Positions 1-7,884 of a stretch of 64,000 bases of DNA are shown one piece after another. The translations under genes and the position numbers were made by a program. The stretch covers positions 27,239 to 91,238 of the forward strand of contig JAHDYM010000001.1 of NCBI GenBank assembly GCA_023383705.1. The letters are read 5' to 3'. Source of the stretch: Gammaproteobacteria bacterium. GTDB lineage: Bacteria; Pseudomonadota; Gammaproteobacteria; Steroidobacterales; GCA-2729495. The notes below the pieces were generated by a model. That model did not search any database. It saw nothing but the letters and a program-made list of their open reading frames with translations, and had not been told where the DNA came from. Position 1 is the first letter of the stretch; every line of letters starts with the position of its first letter.

Positions 1-378
1 CTGCTGGCGGATACTGCCGGCCGGCTGCAGAACAAGGCCCACCTCATGCAGGAGTTGCAGAAAGTGGTGCGCATCGCCAGGCGGCTCGATCCGACCGCAC
101 CACACGAAGTGATGATCGTGCTCGATGCCAGCCTGGGCCAGAACGCCGTCGCCCAGGCCCTGCAGTTTCATGCCGCGATTGGCCTGACCGGCATCACCAT
201 GACCAAGCTGGATGCGGGCGGCAAGGGCGGCGTACTCGTGGCGCTGGCCGAACAGCTGGATGTGCCGGTCCGCTTCATCGGCATCGGGGAACAGGCCGCC
301 GACATGGATGTTTTCGACGCGGGCGAGTTTGCCGCCGCGCTGCTCGGATCGGCGGGCCAGCCGCCGGAACGCCGATGA
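1..378 (+). CDS. ftsY: Signal recognition particle receptor FtsY (C-terminal part)
   Basis: This is the 3' end of the GTPase that docks the SRP-ribosome complex at the inner membrane; the reading frame is open from the first base, so the N-terminal A domain and the start of the NG domain lie outside the window. The visible part has the G3 motif DTAGR (residues 5-9 of the fragment), the G4 motif TKLD followed by GGKGG, and the closing FIGIGEQ segment typical of SRP GTPases. The TGA stop overlaps the ftsE start by four bases, the usual ftsY-ftsE-ftsX order of gammaproteobacteria. The FtsY assignment rather than Ffh rests on the absence of an M domain and on this neighbourhood. Confidence 0.96.
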   Translation: MLADTAGRLQNKAHLMQELQKVVRIARRLDPTAPHEVMIVLDASLGQNAVAQALQFHAAIGLTGITMTKLDAGGKGGVLVALAEQLDVPVRFIGIGEQAADMDVFDAGEFAAALLGSAGQPPERR

Positions 379-1064
379 TCCGTTTCGAGAACGTCAGCAA
401 GCGCTACGACGGCGCGCGCGAGGCGCTGTCGAATGTCTCCATCGAGGTGGCAGCCGGCGAACTGGCCTTCCTGACCGGCCGTTCGGGTGCCGGCAAGAGC
501 ACCGTGCTGAAGCTGGTGGCGCTGATCGAGCGCCCGACGCGCGGGCAGGTCATCGTCGGCGGCCGCCCGCTCGCCAGGCTCGGCTATCGCGACGTGCCGG
601 CATATCGCCAGCAGATCGGCATGGTGTTCCAGGACAACCGGCTGCTGAATGACCGCAGCGCCTACGAGAACGTGGCGCTGCCGCTGATCATCAGCGGCAC
701 CGGCGAACGCGAAATCGGCCGGCGCACCCGTGCCGCGCTCGACCAGGTCGGATTGCTGGACCGGGAAAAATATCCGCCACGGGCACTGTCGGCCGGCGAA
801 CAGCAGCGGCTCAGCATCGCGCGGGCAATCGTGAGCCACCCCAAGGTGCTGATCGCCGATGAGCCGACCGGCAACCTCGACCCCGACCTGTCGCTGGAGA
901 TCATGAACCTGTTCCGGCGGCTGAACGAGGTCGGTGTGACGATGCTCATCGCCAGCCACGACCTGCCGCTGGTGGAGAGGTTCGGCAGCCGGCGCATCGT
1001 GCTGAGCGGCGGGCAGGTCAGCGGCAGCGAAAGCACCGCTCAAACCACAGGCGCCGGCAAATGA
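375..1064 (+). CDS. ftsE: Cell division ATP-binding protein FtsE
   Basis: This is the ATPase subunit of the FtsEX complex, which couples the divisome to activation of septal peptidoglycan hydrolases at the inner membrane. At 229 residues it has the usual FtsE length. It shows Walker A GRSGAGKST (about residues 36-44), a Q-loop, the ABC signature LSAGEQQRLSIARA and Walker B VLIADEPTG. It overlaps ftsY upstream by four bases and ftsX downstream by four bases, so the three genes are translationally coupled. Nothing in the protein looks abnormal. Confidence 0.97.
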   Translation: MIRFENVSKRYDGAREALSNVSIEVAAGELAFLTGRSGAGKSTVLKLVALIERPTRGQVIVGGRPLARLGYRDVPAYRQQIGMVFQDNRLLNDRSAYENVALPLIISGTGEREIGRRTRAALDQVGLLDREKYPPRALSAGEQQRLSIARAIVSHPKVLIADEPTGNLDPDLSLEIMNLFRRLNEVGVTMLIASHDLPLVERFGSRRIVLSGGQVSGSESTAQTTGAGK

Positions 1065-1981
1065 GTGCCGGGATATTGCTGGCCCGGCATGCACAGAACC
1101 TGCTCGGCGCGCTGGGCGCACTGACCCGCAATCCGGTCGGCACCTTCCTGACCGTATCGGTGATCGGCATCGCCCTGGCGCTGCCGGCCGCCCTGCACGT
1201 GCTGGTGCAGACCGGCAAGTCTGCAGCCGGCAACTGGGACGATATGCGGGACTTCTCCGTGTACATGGCGCCGGCAACACCGCTGCCACGGGCGGAAACG
1301 CTGGCGCGCGAACTTCGCAAGCGGGACGGCATCGACTCGGTACAGCTGATCACTGCCGAGGCTGCAGTCGCGGAGATGGGCAAGGATCCGGTCTTTGCCA
1401 ATGCGCTGGCAGCCCTGGAAGGCAATCCCCTGCCGCACACGCTGGTGGTGCGGCCGGCAGCGGGCATGGACGGCGAACAACTCGGTAAGCTCAGTGCGGA
1501 GCTGCAGGCGACGCCCGACGTCGACCTGGTAAAACTCGACCTGCAGTGGGTGCAGCGCCTCAATGCCATCCTGGATTTCCTGGCCCGCCTCGGCTGGATT
1601 GCAGCCGTGCTGCTGGGCGGTGCCGTACTCATCATCGTCGGCAACACGATCCGCCTCGACATCCAGACCCGGACCGAGGAAATCGAGGTCGCCAAGCTGC
1701 TCGGCGCGACGGACAGCTTCGTGCGCCGACCCTTCCTGTACCTGGGACTCTGGTACGGTCTGTTCGGAAGCCTGCTGGCGACGCTGATCCTGGCCATCAG
1801 CCTGTGGCTGCTCGGCGCTCCGGTTGCCCGGCTGGCAACGCTGTACGGGAGCGACCTCGAGATGGCCGGCGTCGGGCTGGAAACCCTGGCGGCGGTCCTC
1901 GGCGGAGGGCTGCTGGCCGGCTGGAGCGGCGCCTGGCTGGCGGTAAGCCGACACCTGTCCGGGCTGCGCCCGAGGGACTGA
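1061..1981 (+). CDS. ftsX: Cell division permease-like protein FtsX
   Basis: This is the membrane partner of FtsE. The 306-residue protein has an N-terminal membrane helix (about residues 20-45), a large periplasmic loop rich in charged residues, and three C-terminal helices with the conserved segment around TRTEEIEVAKLLGA that ends in a FtsX/MacB-like permease domain. It transmits FtsE ATPase cycles to periplasmic murein-hydrolase activators. Its start overlaps the ftsE stop (ATGA). It is followed by 117 bases that carry the rpoH control region. Confidence 0.96.
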   Translation: MSAGILLARHAQNLLGALGALTRNPVGTFLTVSVIGIALALPAALHVLVQTGKSAAGNWDDMRDFSVYMAPATPLPRAETLARELRKRDGIDSVQLITAEAAVAEMGKDPVFANALAALEGNPLPHTLVVRPAAGMDGEQLGKLSAELQATPDVDLVKLDLQWVQRLNAILDFLARLGWIAAVLLGGAVLIIVGNTIRLDIQTRTEEIEVAKLLGATDSFVRRPFLYLGLWYGLFGSLLATLILAISLWLLGAPVARLATLYGSDLEMAGVGLETLAAVLGGGLLAGWSGAWLAVSRHLSGLRPRD

Positions 1982-2047
1982 AGATCTATTGCAAGTCCTT
2001 GTTTCAGAAACTGACTTGTGCGCTGCATCAAGGAACTGAAGGGCGTT

Positions 2048-2074
2048 TTAGCACTCCAAGCTGGCGAGTGCTAA
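2048..2074 (+). promoter_or_regulatory. CIRCE element (predicted HrcA operator) upstream of rpoH
   Basis: The sequence reads TTAGCACTC, nine unrelated bases, then GAGTGCTAA. Both 9-base arms match the CIRCE consensus exactly with the canonical 9-base spacer. CIRCE is the operator of the heat-shock repressor HrcA, best known upstream of groESL and dnaK. It ends 24 bases before the rpoH start codon, close enough to overlap the transcription start or the 5' leader. A TG-C-TAAGAT extended -10-like string overlaps the right arm, but I could not find a convincing -35. Seen directly: the perfect palindrome. Inferred: HrcA control of rpoH. Confidence 0.9.
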
Positions 2075-2098
2075 GATCGTCTTCAGGGAGGTGCGCGC

Positions 2099-2962
2099 AT
2101 GACTGCTTCGACGATGCTGGTCAGTGGACCCAAGGATCTGGTTTTTGCCGGCCCGCTCGGCAGCCTGGATGCCTACATCAGCAAGGTTGTACAGGTCCCG
2201 GTCCTGAGCCAGGCCGAGGAGCTGGAACTCGCCTGCAGGTTCCGCGACGACAACGACCTGGATGCCGCCCGCCAGCTGGTGCTGTCACAGCTCCGCTTTG
2301 TCGTGCACATCGCCCGCGGCTACACCGGGTACGGCCTGCCGCTCGGTGACCTGATCCAGGAAGGCAACGTCGGCCTCATGAAGGCCGTCAAGCGCTTCGA
2401 CCCGGACATGGGCGTGCGGCTGGTGTCTTTCGCCGTGCACTGGATCCGCGCCGAAATCCACGAATACGTGCTGCGCAACTGGCGCCTGGTGAAGATCGCA
2501 ACCACCAAGGCCCAGCGCAAGCTGTTCTTCAACCTGCGCCGGGCGAAGAACCACCTGGGCTGGCTGTCGGCTTCCGAGCGCGAAGTGATCGCCAGGGACC
2601 TGGGCGTCACGACCCGCGAAGTGGGCGAAATGGAAGAGCGTCTGGCCGGCCAGGATGTGAGCTTCGACCCGGCACCCGAGGCCGACGACGAGACTCCGTA
2701 TGCGCCGGCACTCTATCTTGCGAGCGAATCGGGTGATCCGGCCCAGTCGCTGGAAAGCGACGACTTCCGTGAACAGGGCGCCGACCGCCTGCGCGACGCG
2801 CTCGACGACCTGGACGCCCGCAGCCGGGAAATCCTCGAGGCACGCTGGCTCAGCGAGAAAAAGACCACGCTGCAGGCGCTGGCCGCCCGTTACGGGATCT
2901 CTGCCGAACGTGTCCGGCAGATCGAGCAGACGGCGATCCGCACCCTGCGTGCCGCCGTCTGA
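2099..2962 (+). CDS. rpoH: RNA polymerase heat-shock sigma factor RpoH (sigma-32)
   Basis: This sigma factor directs RNA polymerase to heat-shock promoters. The 287-residue protein contains the diagnostic RpoH box [10 protein letters not shown] (about residues 140-149), region 2 with [19 protein letters not shown] and the [17 protein letters not shown] segment, and a C-terminal region 4 helix-turn-helix ([21 protein letters not shown]). A strong Shine-Dalgarno GGGAGGTG sits six bases before the ATG, which fixes the start. It follows ftsYEX as in many gammaproteobacteria. A perfect CIRCE operator lies just upstream, so synthesis may be under HrcA as well as the usual controls on sigma-32 translation and stability. 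Confidence 0.97.
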   Translation: MTASTMLVSGPKDLVFAGPLGSLDAYISKVVQVPVLSQAEELELACRFRDDNDLDAARQLVLSQLRFVVHIARGYTGYGLPLGDLIQEGNVGLMKAVKRFDPDMGVRLVSFAVHWIRAEIHEYVLRNWRLVKIATTKAQRKLFFNLRRAKNHLGWLSASEREVIARDLGVTTREVGEMEERLAGQDVSFDPAPEADDETPYAPALYLASESGDPAQSLESDDFREQGADRLRDALDDLDARSREILEARWLSEKKTTLQALAARYGISAERVRQIEQTAIRTLRAAV

Positions 2963-2976
2963 CCGATACCGGCAAG

Positions 2977-3654
2977 CTACTGGGTTACCGGCAGCAGCGT
3001 GATCTCCACGCGGCGGTTCTGCGAACGGCCTTCCGGCGTGTCATTGCTGGCAATCGGCCGGGTTTCACCGTAGCCCGTTGCGATCAGCCGCTGCGGGTTG
3101 ATGCCCTGGGCACCGAGATAGCTGCTGACACTGCTGGCACGCCGCTGTGACAACTCGAGGTTCTTGTCATCCGGGCCGGTGCTGTCGGCATGACCCGCAA
3201 TATCCACCACGGTCTTGTCGAACTCCTTGAGTACCAGGGCCACCGAGTTCAGTACCTGGTAGAAGCCGGCATTGATATCGGCACTGTTGGTCATGAAGGT
3301 CACGTTGCCGGGCATGTTCAGGATGATGTTGTCCCCGTTACGTGTAACGCTCACGCCGGTGCCCTGCAACTGGGTGCGCAGCTTCGCTTCCTGGCGATCC
3401 ATGTAATTGCCGACCGCACCGCCGGCGAGGCCGCCGGCTCCGGCGAGGATCAGCGCCCGCTTCTTGCGTTCAGAGGAGCTGTCGCCGGTAATCAGGCCGA
3501 CGGCTGCACCAACGCCGGCACCGATGGCGGCACCCTTGGCGGTATTGCTGGTTTTCTGCTCGCCGGTATAGGGATCGATGGTCTGGCACCCCGTGATTGC
3601 GAGACTGGCGCCCAGCAACAGCGCCGTCAGTTTGATTGTTCCCTGCGTATGCAT
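2977..3654 (-). CDS. OmpA-family outer-membrane lipoprotein with glycine-zipper segment
   Basis: This is a 225-residue predicted outer-membrane lipoprotein that tethers to peptidoglycan. A signal peptide ends in the lipobox ITGC (about residues 19-22). A glycine-rich stretch follows (AAIGAGVGAAVGLITG and AGAGGLAGGAVGNYMD), a glycine zipper that may insert in the membrane. The C-terminal half is an OmpA domain with the peptidoglycan-binding pattern DIAGHADSTG, then LSQRRASSVSSYL and GYGETRPIASN. It resembles the YiaD/Pal-like family. The start chosen is the ATG that gives a normal lipoprotein signal, with CAGGAG 11 bases upstream; the frame is open much further upstream without coding character. 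It converges with rpoH, with only 14 bases between the stops. Confidence 0.9.
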   Translation of the reverse strand: MHTQGTIKLTALLLGASLAITGCQTIDPYTGEQKTSNTAKGAAIGAGVGAAVGLITGDSSSERKKRALILAGAGGLAGGAVGNYMDRQEAKLRTQLQGTGVSVTRNGDNIILNMPGNVTFMTNSADINAGFYQVLNSVALVLKEFDKTVVDIAGHADSTGPDDKNLELSQRRASSVSSYLGAQGINPQRLIATGYGETRPIASNDTPEGRSQNRRVEITLLPVTQ

Positions 3655-3731
3655 AAGCTCTGAAACTCCTGAAAATCCGGTACCGGTGGCGGGCCGGCGA
3701 TGACAGCCGATGGCGTGCAAGACTCGCTGCC

Positions 3732-3761
3732 GCGACATTAACCCCGTATGAACAGTAGAAT
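3732..3761 (+). promoter_or_regulatory. Putative sigma-70 promoter for purEK
   Basis: GCGACA (3732-3737) and TAGAAT (3756-3761) are separated by 18 bases; the -10 matches 5 of 6 positions and the -35 matches 4 of 6. Transcription would begin near 3768. This argues against the in-frame ATG at 3748, which would lie inside the promoter, and for a purE start at 3790. It is predicted from sequence only. Confidence 0.45.
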
Positions 3762-3789
3762 CAACAGCCCCCGGACCACTGGCAGGGCA

Positions 3790-4314
3790 ATGATGGCAAG
3801 TAAATCGATGCGTAAAACCGGCAAGCCCCGGCGGCCACTTGTAGGCGTCGTGATGGGCTCGGACTCCGACTGGCCGACACTCAGGGTAGCAGTGGAGATC
3901 CTGCAGAAGTTCGGCGTGCCCTGCGAGAAACGCGTGGTGTCGGCGCATCGCACCCCGGATCTCATGTTCGAGTACGCCGCGGCGGCGCGCGGCCGTGGCC
4001 TGAAGCTGATCATCGCCGGCGCGGGCGGTGCCGCCCACCTGCCCGGCATGCTGGCCGCCAAGACCACCCTGCCGGTCCTCGGCGTCCCGGTGATGTCGAA
4101 GGCGCTCTCCGGCCAGGATTCCCTGCTCTCCATCGTGCAGATGCCCAAGGGCATACCCGTCGCGACCTTTGCCATCGGTGAGCCAGGCGCGGCCAATGCC
4201 GCGCTGTTCGCTGTCGCCGTGCTGGCGGGCGACAACCCGGTGCTCGCCAAGAAGCTCGCCGCCTTCCGCCAGCGACAGGTCAAGACCGTGATGGCCATGA
4301 AGCTGCAAGACTGA
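3790..4314 (+). CDS. purE: N5-carboxyaminoimidazole ribonucleotide mutase PurE
   Basis: PurE isomerises N5-CAIR to CAIR in de novo purine synthesis, using the product of PurK. The class I signature is present: [13 protein letters not shown] near the N-terminus, then VSAHRTPD and the loop [14 protein letters not shown] with the catalytic-site histidine. From the chosen start the protein is 174 residues. An ATG 42 bases earlier is in frame, but it falls between a predicted -35 and -10 and has no ribosome-binding site. The stop codon is immediately followed by the purK ATG, so the two are co-translated. The companion purK confirms the bacterial class I pathway. Confidence 0.93.
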   Translation: MMASKSMRKTGKPRRPLVGVVMGSDSDWPTLRVAVEILQKFGVPCEKRVVSAHRTPDLMFEYAAAARGRGLKLIIAGAGGAAHLPGMLAAKTTLPVLGVPVMSKALSGQDSLLSIVQMPKGIPVATFAIGEPGAANAALFAVAVLAGDNPVLAKKLAAFRQRQVKTVMAMKLQD

Positions 4315-5481
4315 ATGACGGCCATATCTCCGCCTGCCAGGCTCGGGATTCTGGGCGGCGGCCAGCTCGGCCGCTACTTCGTGCAGGCCGCGCAAAAGCT
4401 CGGCTACCAGGTCTGGGTGCTCGACCCCGATCCGGACAGTCCGGCCGGCCGCATCGCCGACCGGCACCTCGCGATGGCCTACGATGACCGCGCAGCGCTC
4501 GACACCCTGGCTGCGCACTGCGCAGCGATAACCACCGAGTTCGAGAACGTCCCGGCACCCAGCCTCGAATACCTGGCGCGTACTGTCCGCGTTGCACCCG
4601 CAGCCGCAGCGGTTGCGATCTGCCAGGACCGGATTGCCGAGAAGGCTTTCCTGCGCCAGCACGGACTGCCCCACGGGCCGTATGCCGTGATCCGCTCGGC
4701 CGACGACGTGGCGGCGGCCGACAGCGCCCTGTTTCCCGGCATTCTCAAGGTCGCGCGCTTCGGCTATGACGGCAAGGGCCAGTCGCGGGTGAGCAACCGC
4801 AACGAGGCCCTCGCGGCCTTTCACGCCAGCGGCGACAAGGCCTGCGTGCTGGAAGCATTGCTGCCACTCGACACCGAAGTGTCGGTGGTCCTCGCGCGCG
4901 GCGAATCCGGCGAGACTGCATGCTTCCCGGTGGCCGAAAACAGCCACCGCCACGGCATCCTCGACGTCTCGATCGTGCCTGCGCGCATTCCGGAAGCCCT
5001 GGCCGGCAGTGCCCGGCAGTGTGCGCTGCAGATCGCCGAAGCCATGGGCTACGTGGGCACCCTCGCCGTGGAGTTCTTCGTCAGCCGCGGCAGGCTTTTC
5101 GTCAACGAGATGGCGCCCCGCCCGCACAACAGCGGCCACTACACGCTCGATGCCTGCGAGACCAGCCAGTACGCCCAGCAGTTGCGCGCACTGTGCGGGC
5201 TGCCGCTGGCTGATCCTGCGGCAGGCAGCGCGGCAGTGATGGTCAACCTGCTCGGCGAATTGTGGTTCGATGCCGGCAGGCTGCGCGAACCCGACTGGCC
5301 GGGATTGCAGGCGATACCCGGGCTGCGGCTGCACCTGTACGGCAAGAGCGAGGCCAGGCCGGGGCGCAAGATGGGCCACTTCACGGTGGTGGGCAAGGAC
5401 CTGCCGGAAACGCTCGCGACAGCGATGCGGGCACGCCGGTTCATCGGCAACTGGGACGACAGCGACACCGGACTGGCCTAA
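4315..5481 (+). CDS. purK: 5-(carboxyamino)imidazole ribonucleotide synthase PurK
   Basis: PurK is an ATP-grasp enzyme that carboxylates AIR with bicarbonate to N5-CAIR. The 388-residue protein opens with the nucleotide-binding loop LGILGGGQLGRYF, has the ATP-grasp strand FPGILKVARFGYDGKGQ (about residues 140-156) and the metal-binding segment VNEMAPRPHNSGHYTLDAC. It starts on the base after the purE stop. Length and motifs are normal for the family. Confidence 0.96.
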   Translation: MTAISPPARLGILGGGQLGRYFVQAAQKLGYQVWVLDPDPDSPAGRIADRHLAMAYDDRAALDTLAAHCAAITTEFENVPAPSLEYLARTVRVAPAAAAVAICQDRIAEKAFLRQHGLPHGPYAVIRSADDVAAADSALFPGILKVARFGYDGKGQSRVSNRNEALAAFHASGDKACVLEALLPLDTEVSVVLARGESGETACFPVAENSHRHGILDVSIVPARIPEALAGSARQCALQIAEAMGYVGTLAVEFFVSRGRLFVNEMAPRPHNSGHYTLDACETSQYAQQLRALCGLPLADPAAGSAAVMVNLLGELWFDAGRLREPDWPGLQAIPGLRLHLYGKSEARPGRKMGHFTVVGKDLPETLATAMRARRFIGNWDDSDTGLA

Positions 5482-5519
5482 TATCCCCGCATGTCTCAGC
5501 AACACGGACTGGTGCATCG

Positions 5520-5945
5520 ATGAAATCAATACTGCTTGCCGGACTGCTCTTCAGCGCGACGGTATCGGCTGCGGATAACGCCAACCTGCGCGTGATCGCC
5601 ACCAACGTCCAGAGCGACAAGGGCCAGATCGTCGTCTGGGTATACGACAAGAAGGACGACTGGCTGAGTGACCGCTACCGCACCGTCAAGAGCGTGAAGG
5701 TGGCTGGCAACCGGGCAGGGGACAGCGTGGTTGTCGAACTGCTGCTGCCACCGGGCGAGTACGCGCTGTCGGTTTTCCAGGACCTCGACGACGACACGAA
5801 GCTGAAGAGCAACTTCATGGGCATACCCAAGGAGCCGGCCGCCCTGTCCAACAATGCGCGGCCCAAATTCGGGCCGCCGAAGTACAAGGACGCAGCCTTC
5901 ACGATCGGCAAGGATCCCGTCGAACAGAAACTCGCCCTGCAGTAG
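5520..5945 (+). CDS. DUF2141 family secreted protein
   Basis: This is a 141-residue protein with a clear signal peptide (MKSILLAGLLFSATVSAADN, cleavage after the alanines). The rest matches the DUF2141 pattern, a small beta-sandwich-like domain of unknown function with the blocks GQIVVWVYD, LPPGEYALSVFQDLDDD and LKSNFMGIPKEP. It is predicted to be periplasmic. It follows purK by 38 bases on the same strand, but I see no functional link. No activity can be assigned. Confidence 0.85.
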   Translation: MKSILLAGLLFSATVSAADNANLRVIATNVQSDKGQIVVWVYDKKDDWLSDRYRTVKSVKVAGNRAGDSVVVELLLPPGEYALSVFQDLDDDTKLKSNFMGIPKEPAALSNNARPKFGPPKYKDAAFTIGKDPVEQKLALQ

Positions 5946-5975
5946 CCGCACATCAGCCGGTCTATACTGCGGACG

Positions 5976-6587
5976 ATGAGCGACCCCGAAATCCGCCGCG
6001 TACTCGAGTTCTGGTTCAGCGATGGCGCGATGGACCAGCCGACCATCGACAGTCGCATGGACCGCTGGTTCACGGCGAATCCCGCTTTTGATGTGCTGAT
6101 CCGGCAGGAATTCGGGCCACTGGTGGCCGAGGCCTCCAGAGGCGCGCTGAACAGCTGGGCCGAACAGCCCGAGGGGCGGCTCGCGCTGATCCTGCTGCTC
6201 GACCAGTTTCGCCGCAACATCCACCGCGGCACGCCGAAGGCCTTTTCGCGCGACGCCCAGGCCGTGAAACTCTGCGTCGAGGGTGCCGCAACCGGCGCCT
6301 ACAAGGGCCTGACGCCCCTGCAGCAGGCTTTCTACTTCATGCCGCTGCAGCACGCCGAGTCGCTCCGGATCCAGCAGCGCTCCCTGAAGATCTACGAAGG
6401 CCTGCTCGCCAGCGTGTCGGAAACCCTCAAGGCCACCTTTGCCACCTTCGCGCAGTTCGCCGAACTGCACCACGACATCATCGCGGCACACGGCCGGTTC
6501 CCGCATCGCAACCGGATCCTCGGCCGGCCGGACACGCCGGACGAAGCCGCATATCTTGAATCTGCCGGGACGAGCTTCGGCCAGTAA
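5976..6587 (+). CDS. DUF924 family protein
   Basis: This 203-residue all-helical cytosolic protein matches the DUF924 family (TPR-like fold, function unknown). Recognisable blocks are VLEFWFSDG near the N-terminus, ILLLDQFRRNIHRGTPKAF in the middle, and FYFMPLQHAESL. The ATG at 5976 gives the standard family N-terminus directly before the FWF motif. It sits between the DUF2141 gene and a thiolase on the same strand. Confidence 0.9.
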   Translation: MSDPEIRRVLEFWFSDGAMDQPTIDSRMDRWFTANPAFDVLIRQEFGPLVAEASRGALNSWAEQPEGRLALILLLDQFRRNIHRGTPKAFSRDAQAVKLCVEGAATGAYKGLTPLQQAFYFMPLQHAESLRIQQRSLKIYEGLLASVSETLKATFATFAQFAELHHDIIAAHGRFPHRNRILGRPDTPDEAAYLESAGTSFGQ

Positions 6588-6602
6588 CAGGAGACCTGAA
6601 AC

Positions 6603-7883
6603 ATGTTTTATCAGGCACCGCGACGAGTCGCCATCATCAACAGCCGGCGGATTCCGTTCTGCCGGGCAAACACGGCATACACGCATCAGTCCAACCAGGA
6701 CATGATGACCGCGGCCCTGCAGAGCCTGGTCGATGCCTGCGGACTCGGTGGCCAGCGCCTCGGCGACGTCGCGCTCGGTGCCGTCATGAAACATTCGCGG
6801 GACTGGAACCTCGCACGCGAATGCGTGCTCGGCACCACGCTCGCGCCCGAGACGCCAGCCTATGACCTGACGCGCGCCTGTGGCACCAGCCTCGAGGCGG
6901 CGATCCAGCTCGGCAACAAGATCGCACTCGGCCAGATCGACAGCGGCATCGCGGCGGGCACCGACTCCATCAGCGATATCCCGGTCGTCTACCCGGACGA
7001 GTACCGGGGGATCCTGCTCGCCAGCGCGCGCGGCCGGTCGACGGGCGAACGCCTGCGGCCATGGCTGGGACTCAGGCCCCGCATGTTCAAGCCGGAGACG
7101 CCCGGCGTGGTCGAGCCACGCACCCGGCTCAGCATGGGCCAGAGCACCGAACTCACGGCGAAGCAGTGGAATATCTCGCGCGGCGACCAGGACCAGCTGG
7201 CACTCGAAAGCCACCAGAAGGCCGCGCGCGCCTGGGATGAGGGCTTTTACAAGTCCCTGGTCACCGGCTGGCAGGGTGTGAGCGAAGACAACAACGTCCG
7301 CCGCGATTCCTCGCTGGAGCGACTCGGCAAACTCAAGCCGGCATTTGATCGGGGCCCGGGCGGCACGATGACCGCCGGCAACAGCACGCCGCTTACCGAT
7401 GGCGCAGCCGCCGTGTTGCTGGCCTCGGAGGAGTGGGCCAACGCACATGACCTTCCCGTCCAGGCCTGGCTCCGCTACGGTAAGGTGGCTGCCGTCGACT
7501 TCGTCAAGAAGGAAGGACTGCTGCTGGCACCGGCCTACGCGGTGTCGGCGATGCTGGCCGACGCGGACCTCGGTCTCGGTGACTTCGACCTCTACGAGAT
7601 CCACGAAGCCTTTGCCGCACAGACGCTGGCCACGCTCAAGGCCTGGGAATCACCGGAGTTCTGCCGCGACCGGCTGGGCCGCAGCCAGCCACTGGGCGCC
7701 ATCGATCGTACCCGGCTGAACACCCGGGGTGGCAGCATCGCCATCGGTCATCCCTTCGCCGCAACCGGCGCGCGCATCCTCGGCACGCTGGCGCGCGAAC
7801 TCGAACTGCGCGGCCGTGGCCGCGGCCTGATCTCCATCTGCACGGCCGGTGGCATGGGCGTCACCGCGATCGTGGAGCGCTGA
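6603..7883 (+). CDS. Acetyl-CoA acyltransferase (thiolase), FadI-like
   Basis: This is a 426-residue thiolase of the beta-ketoacyl-CoA cleavage type. The acyl-accepting cysteine is in RACGTS (Cys93); the distal catalytic groups are in YEIHEAFAAQ, GHPFAATGARI and SICTAGGMG, giving the Cys-His-His-Cys set. The final GGMG replaces the usual GGG. An AGGAG-like site lies 9 bases before the ATG. It probably acts in fatty-acid beta-oxidation, but with no adjacent FadJ/FadB-like partner the substrate range is inferred. Its stop is separated by one base from the TTG start of the following symporter. Confidence 0.9.
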   Translation: MFYQAPRRVAIINSRRIPFCRANTAYTHQSNQDMMTAALQSLVDACGLGGQRLGDVALGAVMKHSRDWNLARECVLGTTLAPETPAYDLTRACGTSLEAAIQLGNKIALGQIDSGIAAGTDSISDIPVVYPDEYRGILLASARGRSTGERLRPWLGLRPRMFKPETPGVVEPRTRLSMGQSTELTAKQWNISRGDQDQLALESHQKAARAWDEGFYKSLVTGWQGVSEDNNVRRDSSLERLGKLKPAFDRGPGGTMTAGNSTPLTDGAAAVLLASEEWANAHDLPVQAWLRYGKVAAVDFVKKEGLLLAPAYAVSAMLADADLGLGDFDLYEIHEAFAAQTLATLKAWESPEFCRDRLGRSQPLGAIDRTRLNTRGGSIAIGHPFAATGARILGTLARELELRGRGRGLISICTAGGMGVTAIVER

Positions 7884-7884
7884 T

